Counted from the stretch's first letter, positions 41,623 to 49,887 are shown. The stretch is DNA of 51,122 bases from Bordetella parapertussis (GCA_945878355.1 CAMCTC010000025.1:1-51122); one strand, 5' to 3'. Numbers and translations are program-made. The notes: generated by a model not told the origin, from the sequence alone.

Positions 41623-42349
41623 GGCTGGTATAGACCTCTTGAACTTTGGCAGAGTGTTCGATTTGGTCGACCGTCCCGCTATCGAGCACCTTGCCCTGGT
41701 CGAGCACCGTCAGGTGGTCGCAGATGTTCTTGATGAAGTCCAGGTCGTGCTCGACGATCACCAGCGCACATTCAGACTTGATCGGCAGCAGCAGTTCGCC
41801 GGTGACGCGGCGCTCTTCGGGGCTCATGCCGCCGGTTGGCTCGTCGAGCAGCAGCAGCTTGGGCCGTGGCGCCAGCGCCATCGCGATCTCCAGCCATTGC
41901 TGCTCGCCATGGCTGAGCTCGCCAGCCAGATCATCGGCACGCCCTTCCAGCCGGAACCTTGCGAGCGAGCCGAGGACGTCTTCGTGCATGGCGCGTCGCG
42001 TCTTTGATCGGATCAGCGACCACAGGCTCTGCCCGGCCTGCAGTGCAAGCAGCACGTTGTCGTAGACCGAGAGCTCGGGCAAGACTGCGGTGATCTGGAA
42101 CTTCAGGCTGAGTCCCGCGCGTGCGCGCTCGAACGGCAGTGCCGCTGTGACGTCGAGGCCATCAAAAGTGATAGCGCCGCTGCTTGGAAAGTGGGCGCCC
42201 GCGATGGCTTTGAGCAGCGTGCTCTTGCCCGACCCGTTGGGTCCGATCAGACCATGAAATGTGCCCGCCTGCACCGACAGGTCGACGCCGCCCAGCGCTT
42301 GCAGGGCGCCGAACATCTTGGTCACGCCCTTGACTTCAAGCAGTGCCAT
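41615..42349 (-). CDS. branched-chain/urea-type ABC transporter ATPase (LivG/UrtD type)
   Basis: This is a 244-residue ATPase with Walker A IGPNGSGKSTLLKAI, Walker B LLLLDEPTGGMSPEE and a signature LSHGEQQWLEIAMAL in which His-Gly replaces Gly-Gly. LSHGEQQWLE is typical of UrtD/FmdF-like urea and amide importers rather than of amino-acid LivG. That supports a urea or amide substrate. It starts 4 bp after the livM stop and overlaps livF. Confidence 0.92.
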   Translation of the reverse strand: MALLEVKGVTKMFGALQALGGVDLSVQAGTFHGLIGPNGSGKSTLLKAIAGAHFPSSGAITFDGLDVTAALPFERARAGLSLKFQITAVLPELSVYDNVLLALQAGQSLWSLIRSKTRRAMHEDVLGSLARFRLEGRADDLAGELSHGEQQWLEIAMALAPRPKLLLLDEPTGGMSPEERRVTGELLLPIKSECALVIVEHDLDFIKNICDHLTVLDQGKVLDSGTVDQIEHSAKVQEVYTSRV

Positions 42350-42353
42350 GGCG

Positions 42354-43394
42354 TCAGCGCTCCGCTCGATCGCGGCCTGGCCGCCAACCGTACGAGAAGA
42401 AGCGCTCGCGGTTGGTGACGAACAAGCCCAGGATGCCGCTGGGTTGGAATGCCACCACCAGCAGCAACACCAGCCCGAGAATCACGGGCCAAAAGCGCTT
42501 GAGGATGTCTATATCGGCCAGCACATAGCTGATCGCCTCGATCGAGATCGTGCCCAGGACCGCGCCGATCAGCGTGCCCGAACCGCCAAACAAGCAATAG
42601 ATCACCGCCATCGTCGACAAGCCCGGGCCCATGTTGCCCGGTCCAATGAAACCCTGGTGGTAGCTGTACAGCGCACCCGCGAGGCCGGCAATCATGCCGG
42701 AGAAAGAAAATACCACCGCCTTGTACAACTGCACGCGGTAGCCGAAGAAGGCTAGTCGCTCTTCGTTCTGGCGCATGCCCGCCAGCACCAGTCCCATCTG
42801 CGAACGGATCAGGTAACGGCTGACCAGGTAGACGGCGAGCAGGCAACCAAACGCCAGGAAGTAGAACTCGATGCCTTCGACGAACTCAAACGAGCCGAGC
42901 TTGAGCAGTTTGATCGACGACAGCCCGTTGCCAGCACCCACATACTGCCAGCCCGACACCAGACGCTCGGATGCATAGGCACCGGTCAGCGTTCCCAGCG
43001 CGATAAAGATCGAGGTCGGCGTCTTGCGGCCGAGCAACAAGAACATTGCGAACGCAAACGACAGCAACAGTCCGATCAGCATCGCCAGCGGCAGCGTCCC
43101 CCATATCTCACTGAAACCCAGATCGCGTCCGACCAGCGCGATCACATAAGCCGGCACGCCGAAGAACAAGGCCTGACCGAAGCTCATGATGCCGGAGTAG
43201 CCCCAGCACAGGTCGAAGCTCAATGCGAGGATGGACAGGATCAGGATATTGGTGAACAGCGTGATCAGCTGAGGGAAGGCATTGAGCGCAAACGGCGCGA
43301 TCAGCAGCGCCCCCAGCATCACGGCCTCGACAATGGGCAGCACCCGAACCGCAGTGCTACCGCCTGTCAAACCTTTGGTCAAGCTTGCTTTCAT
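42354..43394 (-). CDS. branched-chain/urea-type ABC permease (LivM/UrtC type)
   Basis: This is a 346-residue permease with eight to ten membrane helices. The family signature LSFDLCWGYSGIMSFGQALF lies near residue 58, and AVVFSFSGMIAGLAGALYSY is the conserved coupling segment. VIYCLFGGSGTLIGAVLGT is also typical. It starts 36 bp after the receptor gene. The UrtC-like Trp-Gly-Tyr-x-Gly motif suits a urea or amide importer. Confidence 0.92.
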   Translation of the reverse strand: MKASLTKGLTGGSTAVRVLPIVEAVMLGALLIAPFALNAFPQLITLFTNILILSILALSFDLCWGYSGIMSFGQALFFGVPAYVIALVGRDLGFSEIWGTLPLAMLIGLLLSFAFAMFLLLGRKTPTSIFIALGTLTGAYASERLVSGWQYVGAGNGLSSIKLLKLGSFEFVEGIEFYFLAFGCLLAVYLVSRYLIRSQMGLVLAGMRQNEERLAFFGYRVQLYKAVVFSFSGMIAGLAGALYSYHQGFIGPGNMGPGLSTMAVIYCLFGGSGTLIGAVLGTISIEAISYVLADIDILKRFWPVILGLVLLLVVAFQPSGILGLFVTNRERFFSYGWRPGRDRAER

Positions 43395-43430
43395 CCTGGT
43401 GCTCGTATCGTCGCGTTGCTGGCTAGTCGG

Positions 43431-44705
43431 TTAGCACTCCTTCGGGTCGACCATCGTCGACTTCTTGACGATCTCGTAGCGGGTCTTGCCGGCGACGACC
43501 TTGCACACCGCGATGTACATGTTCATCTTGCAGTGCATCTTGCCCGGCACCATTTCGGCGCCGCCGCCAGGTCCTTCTGTAAGCTTGGCCTTGTCCAGCG
43601 CCGCTGCGACCGCGTCGCGCGACAGGTCGCCCTTGGTCGCTTTGACCGCAGCCTCGTAGAACTTGACGCCGCGGTACATGCCGGTGGACGCACTGCCGGC
43701 GGTGAACAGGTACTTGGTGTTCGGAAACTTCTTCGCGTAGTCTTCCTGCAGCTTCTTGCTGAACGGGTCGTCAACCGCCTGAAAGTAGTCCAGGCAACTC
43801 ACCAGCCCATCCATCTCAGCCGCCGGGTGGTAGTTCAGCAGGTTTTCGTCGTAGTACACGCAGCTGACGACGCCGCCGTTCTTCTGGAAACCGCTCTCGT
43901 AGAGCTGTTTGACGAAGGGCTGCAGGCCAGGCGGGATGATGGTGTTGAAGACGCAGTCGACCTTGCCGTCGCGGATCTTGCCGATGGTCGCCGAGTACTC
44001 GGCCTGGTCCAACGGGTAATACTCCTCGAAGACCACTGTGCCGCCGTTGGCTTCAATGACCTTGCGTGCGTACTTGTTCAGCAGTTGCGGCCAAACGTAG
44101 TTGGCCGAAGGCAGAGCGAAGCGCTTCTTGCCCAGCGTCTTGATCAGGTACGGAATCAACTCATCGCACTGCTGCGCCGGGGTCGGGCCGGTGTTGAACA
44201 GACCCTTGGTGCATTCCTGGCCTTCATACAGCTGGGGGTAGATGTAGAGCGTCTTGCCACGGTTGACGATGGGGTCCTTGATCGCCTGGCGCATCGCGCT
44301 GGTGATGCCACCGAGCACCACATCAACCTTGCGATCCTGTATCAGCTTGCGCACGTTGCCCACGGCGATCTTCGGATCCGATGCGGTGTCTTCCAGGAAC
44401 AGCTCGATCGGGCGCCCGAGAATGCCGCCGCCCTTGTTAATCTGCTCGACCGCGAACTGCGCGACCTGCCAGTTGGCATTGCCCGAAGGTGCGATCGCAC
44501 CGGTGATGTCGGTGGCGATGCCCATCTTGATCGGACCTGCGGCATGCGCGAATTCGGGCTTGAGCAACCAGCCCCCCCCGACCCCGGCCATCCAGCCTGA
44601 GGCGGCCAGCGCACCGGCGCCCGTGAGCAGTCGGCGACGACCGTCGACCACTGGTTCGCCAACTGCGGGCTCGGCGTTTTGATTGAAGAGCTTGGAATCG
44701 GACAT
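43431..44705 (-). CDS. amide/urea-type periplasmic substrate-binding protein with Tat signal
   Basis: This is a 424-residue receptor of the UrtA/FmdD/AmiC-like group. A twin-arginine signal is visible as VVDGRRRLLTGAGALAASGW, ending in FAHAAG. The mature part shows IKMGIATDITGAIAPSG, then AVEQINKGGGILGRPIEL and ASDPKIAVGNVRKLIQ, which are conserved in urea/amide receptors. It carries several cysteines (CTKG, SCVYYDE, CKVV). The ATG at 44705 fixes the Tat signal at the right distance. It lies between the two permease genes rather than at the operon start, an order different from urtABCDE. Confidence 0.9.
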   Translation of the reverse strand: MSDSKLFNQNAEPAVGEPVVDGRRRLLTGAGALAASGWMAGVGGGWLLKPEFAHAAGPIKMGIATDITGAIAPSGNANWQVAQFAVEQINKGGGILGRPIELFLEDTASDPKIAVGNVRKLIQDRKVDVVLGGITSAMRQAIKDPIVNRGKTLYIYPQLYEGQECTKGLFNTGPTPAQQCDELIPYLIKTLGKKRFALPSANYVWPQLLNKYARKVIEANGGTVVFEEYYPLDQAEYSATIGKIRDGKVDCVFNTIIPPGLQPFVKQLYESGFQKNGGVVSCVYYDENLLNYHPAAEMDGLVSCLDYFQAVDDPFSKKLQEDYAKKFPNTKYLFTAGSASTGMYRGVKFYEAAVKATKGDLSRDAVAAALDKAKLTEGPGGGAEMVPGKMHCKMNMYIAVCKVVAGKTRYEIVKKSTMVDPKEC

Positions 44706-44706
44706 G

Positions 44707-45564
44707 TCAGAGTCTCCCTTGTGCAATGAAGCCTTGCGGCCTAAATTTGACGATTGCGAGCGCAATCAGGAACACGAACGGATCAGCAAACACAGGCGGC
44801 ACGATCCAGGGTAGCCCTGAGGCCATGCCGCCCACCACGGATGCGCCCAGTACCGGGCCGACAAAGGTGCCGACCCCACCGAGCATCACCGACAGAAAGG
44901 CCTGCACCAGAAAGCGAATCCCGATGTCGGCCGACAATTGATACAGAGGAACGATCAACGCACCCGCCAAGCCGGCGAGGGCCGAGCCGAAGGCGAAGGT
45001 CAGCGCATAGAGCCTTGCGGTGGAGATGCCGCAAGCGCGGGCCAGCATCGGGTTCTCCAGCGAGCCGCGGATGCGCAGCCCCATCGAGGTCCGGGTCAGA
45101 AAGGCCCAGCTCGCGCCTATCACCACCAGCGTCGTGACAATGATCACGGTACGCCATATTGAGAATTCAAGGCCGCCTACCGTCACTGCACCGGCCAGCG
45201 GCTCTTCGATCGACTTGTAGTGCCCGCCGAGCAGGCCGCGCACCACCTCTCGTATCACCAATCCGATCGCAAAAGTGCCCAGCATGGCAATGATCGGCGC
45301 GCTGTAGAAGCGTCGGATGATCAGCCGCTCCAGCAGCAGACCGACCAGCGCCACCACGATGGGCGCGGCGATCAGACCGCACCATAGCGGCAGGCCGAAT
45401 TCCTGAAACAGGTACAGCGTATAGGCGCCAAGCAGCACGAACTCACCGTGCGCAAAATTGAAGATGCCCATCATGCTGGCGATCACACCCAGGCCGAGCA
45501 CGATCAGCACGATCACCGAGGTGAATCCCAGCAGGTCGAAAGCAAGTCTGACGGCGTTGTCCAT
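44707..45564 (-). CDS. branched-chain/urea-type ABC permease (LivH/UrtB type)
   Basis: This is a 285-residue permease with about eight helices. IASMMGIFNFAHGEFVLLGA near residue 27 is the LivH/UrtB signature, and ALTFAFGSALAGLAGALIVP and GGVGTFVGPVLGASVVGG follow. It is the first gene of the operon, with the ATG at 45564 chosen because upstream residues are not membrane-like. The receptor gene starts 1 bp after its stop. The 145 bp upstream to 45710 hold its promoter region; I could not pick clear boxes. Confidence 0.92.
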   Translation of the reverse strand: MDNAVRLAFDLLGFTSVIVLIVLGLGVIASMMGIFNFAHGEFVLLGAYTLYLFQEFGLPLWCGLIAAPIVVALVGLLLERLIIRRFYSAPIIAMLGTFAIGLVIREVVRGLLGGHYKSIEEPLAGAVTVGGLEFSIWRTVIIVTTLVVIGASWAFLTRTSMGLRIRGSLENPMLARACGISTARLYALTFAFGSALAGLAGALIVPLYQLSADIGIRFLVQAFLSVMLGGVGTFVGPVLGASVVGGMASGLPWIVPPVFADPFVFLIALAIVKFRPQGFIAQGRL

Positions 45565-45709
45565 GGTGTAGACAGTAAGCAAGCTGTGTGCCCGCTGCAT
45601 TCGCCGCTTAACCGGCTGATTCGCACCAAGGCGGCGCGCTGAACGCACCTGAAGCGGGTTCGCGCATTCCTCTCGATGATGCCAAAACGTAGAGCGCTGA
45701 TTTTGGGTG

Positions 45710-46330
45710 TTAACCCCTAGGACCAGACTTGCGTTCTGAGACGCTCATCGCACGCCATGGGCCGTCCAGACCAATGCGGCCGTGCCTCACCCACAGGAGT
45801 GCCTGCGCACTCAACGATGTGAAGGGCTCATGCGGCAGGTAGAGCATGGCGGCCATGACCTGCGCCACCGCGTCGTCGTCGAGATCGCCGTCGCCTTCAA
45901 AGTCGTTGCCCTCGCGAACCTCCAACTCAATGCCACGGTAGCGCCCAGGAAGTTCCTCAAGCGTGACGAATCCAGTGACATCGACCAATCGGCCCTGCAC
46001 ATCGCGGTTGAGTTGGTGGCACAGCAATCCCCTGGGCTCGACAGCCAACACGATCGGCCAGCCCGTGAGTTCACGCAGCGCGAATGCAAAGTAGCGGCAT
46101 TCACAGTGCGCGTACTGCAGCCGAAGAAGATCGAGCGCTGTGTTTTCGGGCGATCGCTCAAAGACTTCTGGCCCGTAGTCGAACTCGGACTCCATCACGA
46201 TGTTGGCCACTTCAGCCAACTCTTCCAGCGTCGGGATCGGACGATCAGCGGGCAGGTGGGCCTCCAGCAGGGGGTGCGGCTTGCCATCCCAGCCCACACC
46301 GAACATCTCGAACTGACTTTTGAACATCAT
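45710..46330 (-). CDS. hypothetical protein, source of a duplicated 3' fragment
   Basis: This is a 206-residue acidic soluble protein. It begins MMFKSQFEMFGVGWDGKPHP and includes ENTALDLLRLQYAHCECRYF, then WPIVLAVEPRGLLCHQLNRD and RLVDVTGFVTLEELPGRYRG. The Cys-x-Cys and the later Cys-His could suggest a transglutaminase-like or metal-binding fold, but I do not recognise the family. An AGGAG site precedes the ATG at 46330. Its last ~27 codons recur as a dead fragment at 31852-31952, so it belongs to a mobile or duplicated cassette. Confidence 0.65.
   Translation of the reverse strand: MMFKSQFEMFGVGWDGKPHPLLEAHLPADRPIPTLEELAEVANIVMESEFDYGPEVFERSPENTALDLLRLQYAHCECRYFAFALRELTGWPIVLAVEPRGLLCHQLNRDVQGRLVDVTGFVTLEELPGRYRGIELEVREGNDFEGDGDLDDDAVAQVMAAMLYLPHEPFTSLSAQALLWVRHGRIGLDGPWRAMSVSERKSGPRG
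45753..45832. repeat. repeat D, partner of 31874-31952
   Basis: About 80 bp inside the 3' end of the hypothetical gene match the dead copy 14 kb away with a few mismatches. Both copies lie on the minus strand, and each neighbours TA genes. Confidence 0.75.
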
Positions 46331-46558
46331 GTCCTCCTTGGAAATCGGACATCTTTGACGGTCAATGGCTCAGGACGTGAGCCTTCTAAAGCGCGCAAAC
46401 CCTGCGCAGTTGCCTTGTTGCGCAGGCTAGGCGACATCCATCATCGAGAGCATGGCGAATCGCGTGACCTGACCCAAGCCCATCCGAGTACAGGATCGAC
46501 GTCACACCGTCTCAAGCAAATGTGGCTTTGCCACTTTGTTTGACCCCCATGGGAGGCG

Positions 46559-46597
46559 GCCGGCTTCGGCCGGCTTCGGGGCGCTCAATGCGAGCGC
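46559..46597. other. tandem hairpins between convergent units
   Basis: GCCGGC-TTCG-GCCGGC (46559-46574) forms a UUCG-loop hairpin on the plus strand, followed by GCGCTC/GAGCGC (46581-46597). Such GC hairpins often end transcripts or act as REP-like elements in Burkholderiales. They lie just after the RelE-type toxin gene. The wider spacer 46331-46616 has no gene. Confidence 0.45.
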
Positions 46598-46616
46598 CAT
46601 AGGCATAACGCTGGGC

Positions 46617-46895
46617 TCAGTTATCGAGCCGTTTGAGATCGCGGTAAAAGTTTTTGTGCGACCCCAGCGTGAGGAGCTTGAGGCTTTGCTTGTCCAAAAT
46701 GCAGTAGCCCAACAGACACAGCTGATTGGAGATACGGAACTTGTACACGTGAATGCCCGCCAGGTCGCCGACTTTAGCGTCACCCACCGAAGGGTCGGCG
46801 CTGATGGCTCGCAGCGCCGCGTCGAGTTCCAGTTTTTGCGGCGCGTGCAGCCTCTTGGTAGCCCGCACAAACGAGGGCGTGACGAAAAGGCGCAT
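46617..46895 (-). CDS. RelE/ParE-type toxin paired with a ParD-like antitoxin
   Basis: This is a 92-residue toxin of the RelE/ParE superfamily: MRLFVTPSFVRATKRLHAPQ at the start, then DAALRAISADPSVGDAKVGD and LAGIHVYKFRISNQLCLLGY, and ending LGSHKNFYRDLKRLDN. The HxNFYRDLKR end is distinctive of a family that pairs with ParD-like (PF11903-type) antitoxins. The ATG at 46895 overlaps the antitoxin stop (ATGA). Tandem hairpins follow the gene. It looks intact. Confidence 0.88.
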   Translation of the reverse strand: MRLFVTPSFVRATKRLHAPQKLELDAALRAISADPSVGDAKVGDLAGIHVYKFRISNQLCLLGYCILDKQSLKLLTLGSHKNFYRDLKRLDN

Positions 46896-47104
46896 CAACT
46901 GAAGACGTATTCGCCGACCACGGCCTCCTGGTCCGCCACCAAGAGGTCGCGGATCATGAAGAACGACAGATCCGGGTTCTCCTCGGCAATCTTGCCGATC
47001 TGGGACCAATACTCGATCTGCTTGGGGGTGGAACGGTGTTGCACTTGGGCGCAGCTTCTGGCCTGCTCGACCAGTTTGTCCGATAGTTTGACGTTGACAG
47101 TCAC
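46895..47104 (-). CDS. ParD-like antitoxin
   Basis: This is a 69-residue antitoxin starting at a GTG with a strong AAGGAG site. The sequence VNVKLSDKLVEQARSCAQVQ, then HRSTPKQIEYWSQIGKIAEE and NPDLSF, is the ParD-like family core. The HRS..QIEYW segment forms the ribbon-helix-helix-like DNA-binding part. It overlaps the toxin by 1 base of the stop and start. Two CAAAAGGT direct repeats stand upstream. Confidence 0.87.
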   Translation of the reverse strand: MTVNVKLSDKLVEQARSCAQVQHRSTPKQIEYWSQIGKIAEENPDLSFFMIRDLLVADQEAVVGEYVFS

Positions 47105-47137
47105 GTGGACTCCTTACGGGGATGCTCCATAGTAGCG

Positions 47138-47156
47138 CAAAAGGTTCCCAAAAGGT
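47138..47156 (-). promoter_or_regulatory. CAAAAGGT direct repeats upstream of the ParD-like gene
   Basis: CAAAAGGT occurs at 47138-47145 and 47149-47156, one helical turn (11 bp) apart, just upstream of a TACTAT -10-like box (47129-47134). The same octamer forms the arms of the operator of the next TA operon at 48074-48112. A shared repressor specificity is inferred. Confidence 0.5.
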
Positions 47157-47210
47157 ACCCGGGTCTTTGTTCGACTGATCGTGCCGATCAGGTGTCAAAC
47201 CAATGCATAT

Positions 47211-47296
47211 TTCGGTCCATCGTGATCGCCGGTTCCGGCATCGTGACCGCCGAATTCGGGAATGTGACCGGTCGTTTCGGTGAGGTGACCGACGGG
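47211..47296 (+). repeat. four tandem ~22-bp units, IS21-like terminal repeats
   Basis: Units starting at 47211, 47233, 47255 and 47276 share TTC(C/G)GG followed by ATCGTGACCG-like sequence, with 21-22 bp spacing. Repeats of the form TTCGG...GTGACC are familiar from the multi-repeat ends of IS21-family elements. No IstA or IstB gene is nearby, so this would be a solo end. The spacer 47157-47469 otherwise shows no gene. Confidence 0.5.
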
Positions 47297-47469
47297 CATC
47301 GCTGACGACGATGGGTATGCTCGGCATTGGCCGGCCACAGCCACATCGACGCTGGTCAGCAGGTCTGATCGAACGAGCCAAAGACCATGCGGCAGCGCGA
47401 GACGACAGTCGCGCCGGCAATTGGCCGACCGAACGAACAAGTTCGGGGTCGTGCCGATTCCAGCCACCT

Positions 47470-47766
47470 CTATTGGTAGTCGTCTTCGCGTTGGCGCTTG
47501 ACGGCCAAGATCGTCACCGCATCCAGTGCGGGCTCATACCGGTACAAGGCCAAGTAGCCGCTAGCGCCGAAGTCGATAACCAACTCGCGCAGGTCTTCGC
47601 TGTCGTCAACGGGTCTGCCAATCATGGGCGCATGGGCAAGCGGCATCAAAGCGCTTCGGATGGCCAGCAGGGCTCGCTTGGCCACGCTGGCATCTTTGCT
47701 GACAAGAAACGTGCGCAGGCGGGACAGGTCGGATTGGGCCCGCGCAGAAAGCCTTACGTGTGACAT
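47470..47766 (-). CDS. ParE/RelE-type toxin
   Basis: This is a 98-residue ParE-like protein: VRLSARAQSDLSRLRTFLVS, then AIRSALMPLAHAPMIGRPVD and LRELVIDFGASGYLALYRYE, ending TILAVKRQREDDYQ. The GRPxxxxxDLRELxIxFGxxGYLxLYR core is a typical ParE family block. It overlaps its antitoxin by 13 bp. The target would be gyrase or ribosome-bound mRNA and cannot be told from sequence. Confidence 0.9.
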   Translation of the reverse strand: MSHVRLSARAQSDLSRLRTFLVSKDASVAKRALLAIRSALMPLAHAPMIGRPVDDSEDLRELVIDFGASGYLALYRYEPALDAVTILAVKRQREDDYQ

Positions 47767-48038
47767 GCCGGAGCAGGCGCATCGGGAGCTTGTTGGACCC
47801 GGTCAACCCAAGCGCTGAACTCATCCAGCGTGATGTGAAGGCCGGTTTCTTTGTAATGCTCGAAGGAAGACTCGGCAGCGGCGATGAAGTTTTGTCGCAC
47901 CTCTTCCTTTTTCACATAGTCAAGGATGGCCTCTTTCATGAGGTAGTGCGGTGTGCGTTTCTTGGCTGCAGCCAAAGCCCCAATGCGGTCTCGGTCAGCG
48001 GCGTCCAATTTGATGGTGACAGACCCGGCTCGTGTCAT
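47754..48038 (-). CDS. ribbon-helix-helix (CopG/RelB-type) antitoxin
   Basis: This is a 94-residue antitoxin. The N-terminus MTRAGSVTIKLDAADRDRIG, then ALAAAKKRTPHYLMKEAILD, is a ribbon-helix-helix DNA-binding domain. YVKKEEVRQNFIAAAESSFE and the rest form the toxin-binding helices. I chose the ATG at 48038; an upstream TTG at 48077 would fall in the operator. The Shine-Dalgarno sequence is weak. It is translationally coupled to the ParE toxin. Confidence 0.88.
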   Translation of the reverse strand: MTRAGSVTIKLDAADRDRIGALAAAKKRTPHYLMKEAILDYVKKEEVRQNFIAAAESSFEHYKETGLHITLDEFSAWVDRVQQAPDAPAPACHT

Positions 48039-48073
48039 TGTTGCTGAAGAAGTTTTCACGGTGTCATCCAGGA

Positions 48074-48112
48074 TCAAAAGGTAACACCTATTGTGTTTGA
48101 TGCACCTTTTGA
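48074..48112 (-). promoter_or_regulatory. 9-bp inverted repeat operator of the RHH/ParE operon
   Basis: TCAAAAGGT (48074-48082) and ACCTTTTGA (48104-48112) are perfect inverted arms 21 bp apart, 36-74 bp upstream of the antitoxin start. The arms contain the same CAAAAGGT octamer as the ParD-like promoter 0.9 kb away. RHH repressors commonly bind such arms. Confidence 0.6.
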
Positions 48113-48255
48113 CGTCAAGGATCAGGCCTGCGGCTGAGAAGCATCGGCCGCCGCCCGGATGAGGCCCCCCACGTGGACGACAAACTCGCCGCGGGCAGCG
48201 AGCGCTGTGGGGCGAGGCCTTTGGTGAACAGCGCGGCCCAGCGCTAGCTCAAGAA

Positions 48256-49887
48256 TCAACCCAGAAGCACCTGCTCGAGCATTACCTCGGTGGTTTTTGA
48301 CACCACCCACTCCAGGTGCACGCGCGCCCGGGTGAGCCCGACGAACAGCAAGCGCCTGTTCAACTCGCCCAGATCGGCAAGCTCGCATTCCGTCAGCACC
48401 ACGGCCACCGCGGCCTGCCCCTTGAACCGGCGCACCGATTCCAACAGCAGATCGCCATCAGTCCACTTGGCGTCGCCACCCTCGTCAAAGGCGCCGGTGA
48501 AGTGCCGCGTGCGCCAGGGTCCCAACTGGTCCAGGTGCTGCAGCGCTGAACTCTCGCGCCCGCGCAGGCTGATGACAGCGATGTCGTGCAGCGCGAAACC
48601 ACAGTCCAGGCAGCGCTGCACGCCCTTGATGGTGGCAGCGACGAGGTGCTCCGGCGTCTCGTAGACGATGGGGTCGGGCATCTCGCCCTCGAAGTCCGAA
48701 CTGGCCTCAACCTCGGTGGCCGTCAGCCGCAGCAGGTTGATCAGGTTCACCAGCGCGCGCGGCGAGCGGAAGTTCTCGTACGAAGTGACAGCCACCGCTT
48801 CGGCAATGTCAAAGCCTTCCCGGTCGGCGTAGAGCTGCTGCTCTGGGTCTTCCAACAGCAGCGCCCTGCCCTTGGGTCGCAATCTCGACAGCAGCGCCTG
48901 CACCCATTCGGGATGAAAGTCTTGCACTTCGTCCAGGACGATGAAGTCCAGGTCTGGCTCGCTGACGGCAAGGCGTTCGATGCAATGCGCCTCCACTTCA
49001 CGGAAAAAGCTGCGCGAGCTGAAATCGACCGGCATGCCAAAGCGACGGGCAATTCGCACAGCAAACTCGTGAAAGGTCTCGGCGGGCACGCGCACCGGCA
49101 ACACCTTGGCCATGTGGTCGGCCAGCGCGCGGTTGAAGCACAGGTAGGCTGCGCGCTGACCGACAGCATCCGCCTCGCGCAACATGCGCAGCGCGAGTTG
49201 CGTCTTGCCCGAGCCCGCAGTGCCCACCACGCGGATGATGCCGGACGGCACCTCGATGCGCGGCACCCAGGTGGCCAGGCCGGCAGACAAGCGGGTGACC
49301 GATTGCTGCAATCGCCCGGTCAGCGCCGACACGTCAGGCACCACACGGAAGCGGTTTTCGAAAAACGCCAGCACCTTGGGCTGGATGTCGTTCGGACTGC
49401 CACTCCCCAGCACCCCGGCAACCCGTGACACCACTTGCTCGAACTCGGTGCTGTCAACGATCTGCTCTCTGGGCCACTGCGCCGTCTCTGATCGCACCCG
49501 CGCGTCGGGAACTACCAGCAGTTGGCTCACATGCACGGCCAGGTTGGCCGCCGCCAGCCGCGACCGCATGGCACCGTACTGCCGCGTGACCTGCCAGGTC
49601 ACGCTCTTGCGTTGGTCGCCGTAGGTCTTGAAGATGCCGTCGCTCTGAAAGTGCACGCCGCCTGACTTGACCTCGATCAGCAAGACATCACCGCTCTGGT
49701 TGACCACCACGATGTCGATCTCACCGTGCTGCTCACGCCCCCCTGAGGTGCGCGACCAGTCGACGCTGTGAAACAGCGTGTAGGCATCCGACAGCCCAGT
49801 CTGCAGCGTTTTCAGCAACCCAAGCTCAGCGTACTCACCTGCGTTGATGCCCGCTCTCGGCGGCAAGCTGGGGGACAGGTGAGCCAT
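48256..49887 (-). CDS. NERD nuclease-domain SF1 (UvrD/Rep-like) helicase
   Basis: This is a 543-residue protein. The first ~130 residues form a NERD domain, with its PD-(D/E)xK-like core in EQHGEIDIVVV and VLLIEVKSGG. The SF1 helicase part has Walker A VVGTAGSGKTQLAL, an unusual Walker B box LDEVQDFHPEW in place of DEXX, and ENFRSPRALVNLINLL (motif IV). LLFVGLTRARVHLEWV is motif VI. The ATG at 49887 is chosen because upstream residues are basic and shared with the promoter repeats. NERD-helicases are found in defence islands and plasmids. It is monocistronic and preceded by TTTAAA/GTTTACA motifs. Confidence 0.85.
   Translation of the reverse strand: MAHLSPSLPPRAGINAGEYAELGLLKTLQTGLSDAYTLFHSVDWSRTSGGREQHGEIDIVVVNQSGDVLLIEVKSGGVHFQSDGIFKTYGDQRKSVTWQVTRQYGAMRSRLAAANLAVHVSQLLVVPDARVRSETAQWPREQIVDSTEFEQVVSRVAGVLGSGSPNDIQPKVLAFFENRFRVVPDVSALTGRLQQSVTRLSAGLATWVPRIEVPSGIIRVVGTAGSGKTQLALRMLREADAVGQRAAYLCFNRALADHMAKVLPVRVPAETFHEFAVRIARRFGMPVDFSSRSFFREVEAHCIERLAVSEPDLDFIVLDEVQDFHPEWVQALLSRLRPKGRALLLEDPEQQLYADREGFDIAEAVAVTSYENFRSPRALVNLINLLRLTATEVEASSDFEGEMPDPIVYETPEHLVAATIKGVQRCLDCGFALHDIAVISLRGRESSALQHLDQLGPWRTRHFTGAFDEGGDAKWTDGDLLLESVRRFKGQAAVAVVLTECELADLGELNRRLLFVGLTRARVHLEWVVSKTTEVMLEQVLLG

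Noticed and set aside
47211..47296. CRISPR array
   Set aside because: The four units are contiguous with no unique spacers of 30 bp or more and no cas genes are present.
48122..48388. 88-codon minus-strand frame at the 3' end of the NERD helicase
   Set aside because: It lies partly antisense-shifted inside the helicase gene, has no ribosome site and no recognisable sequence.
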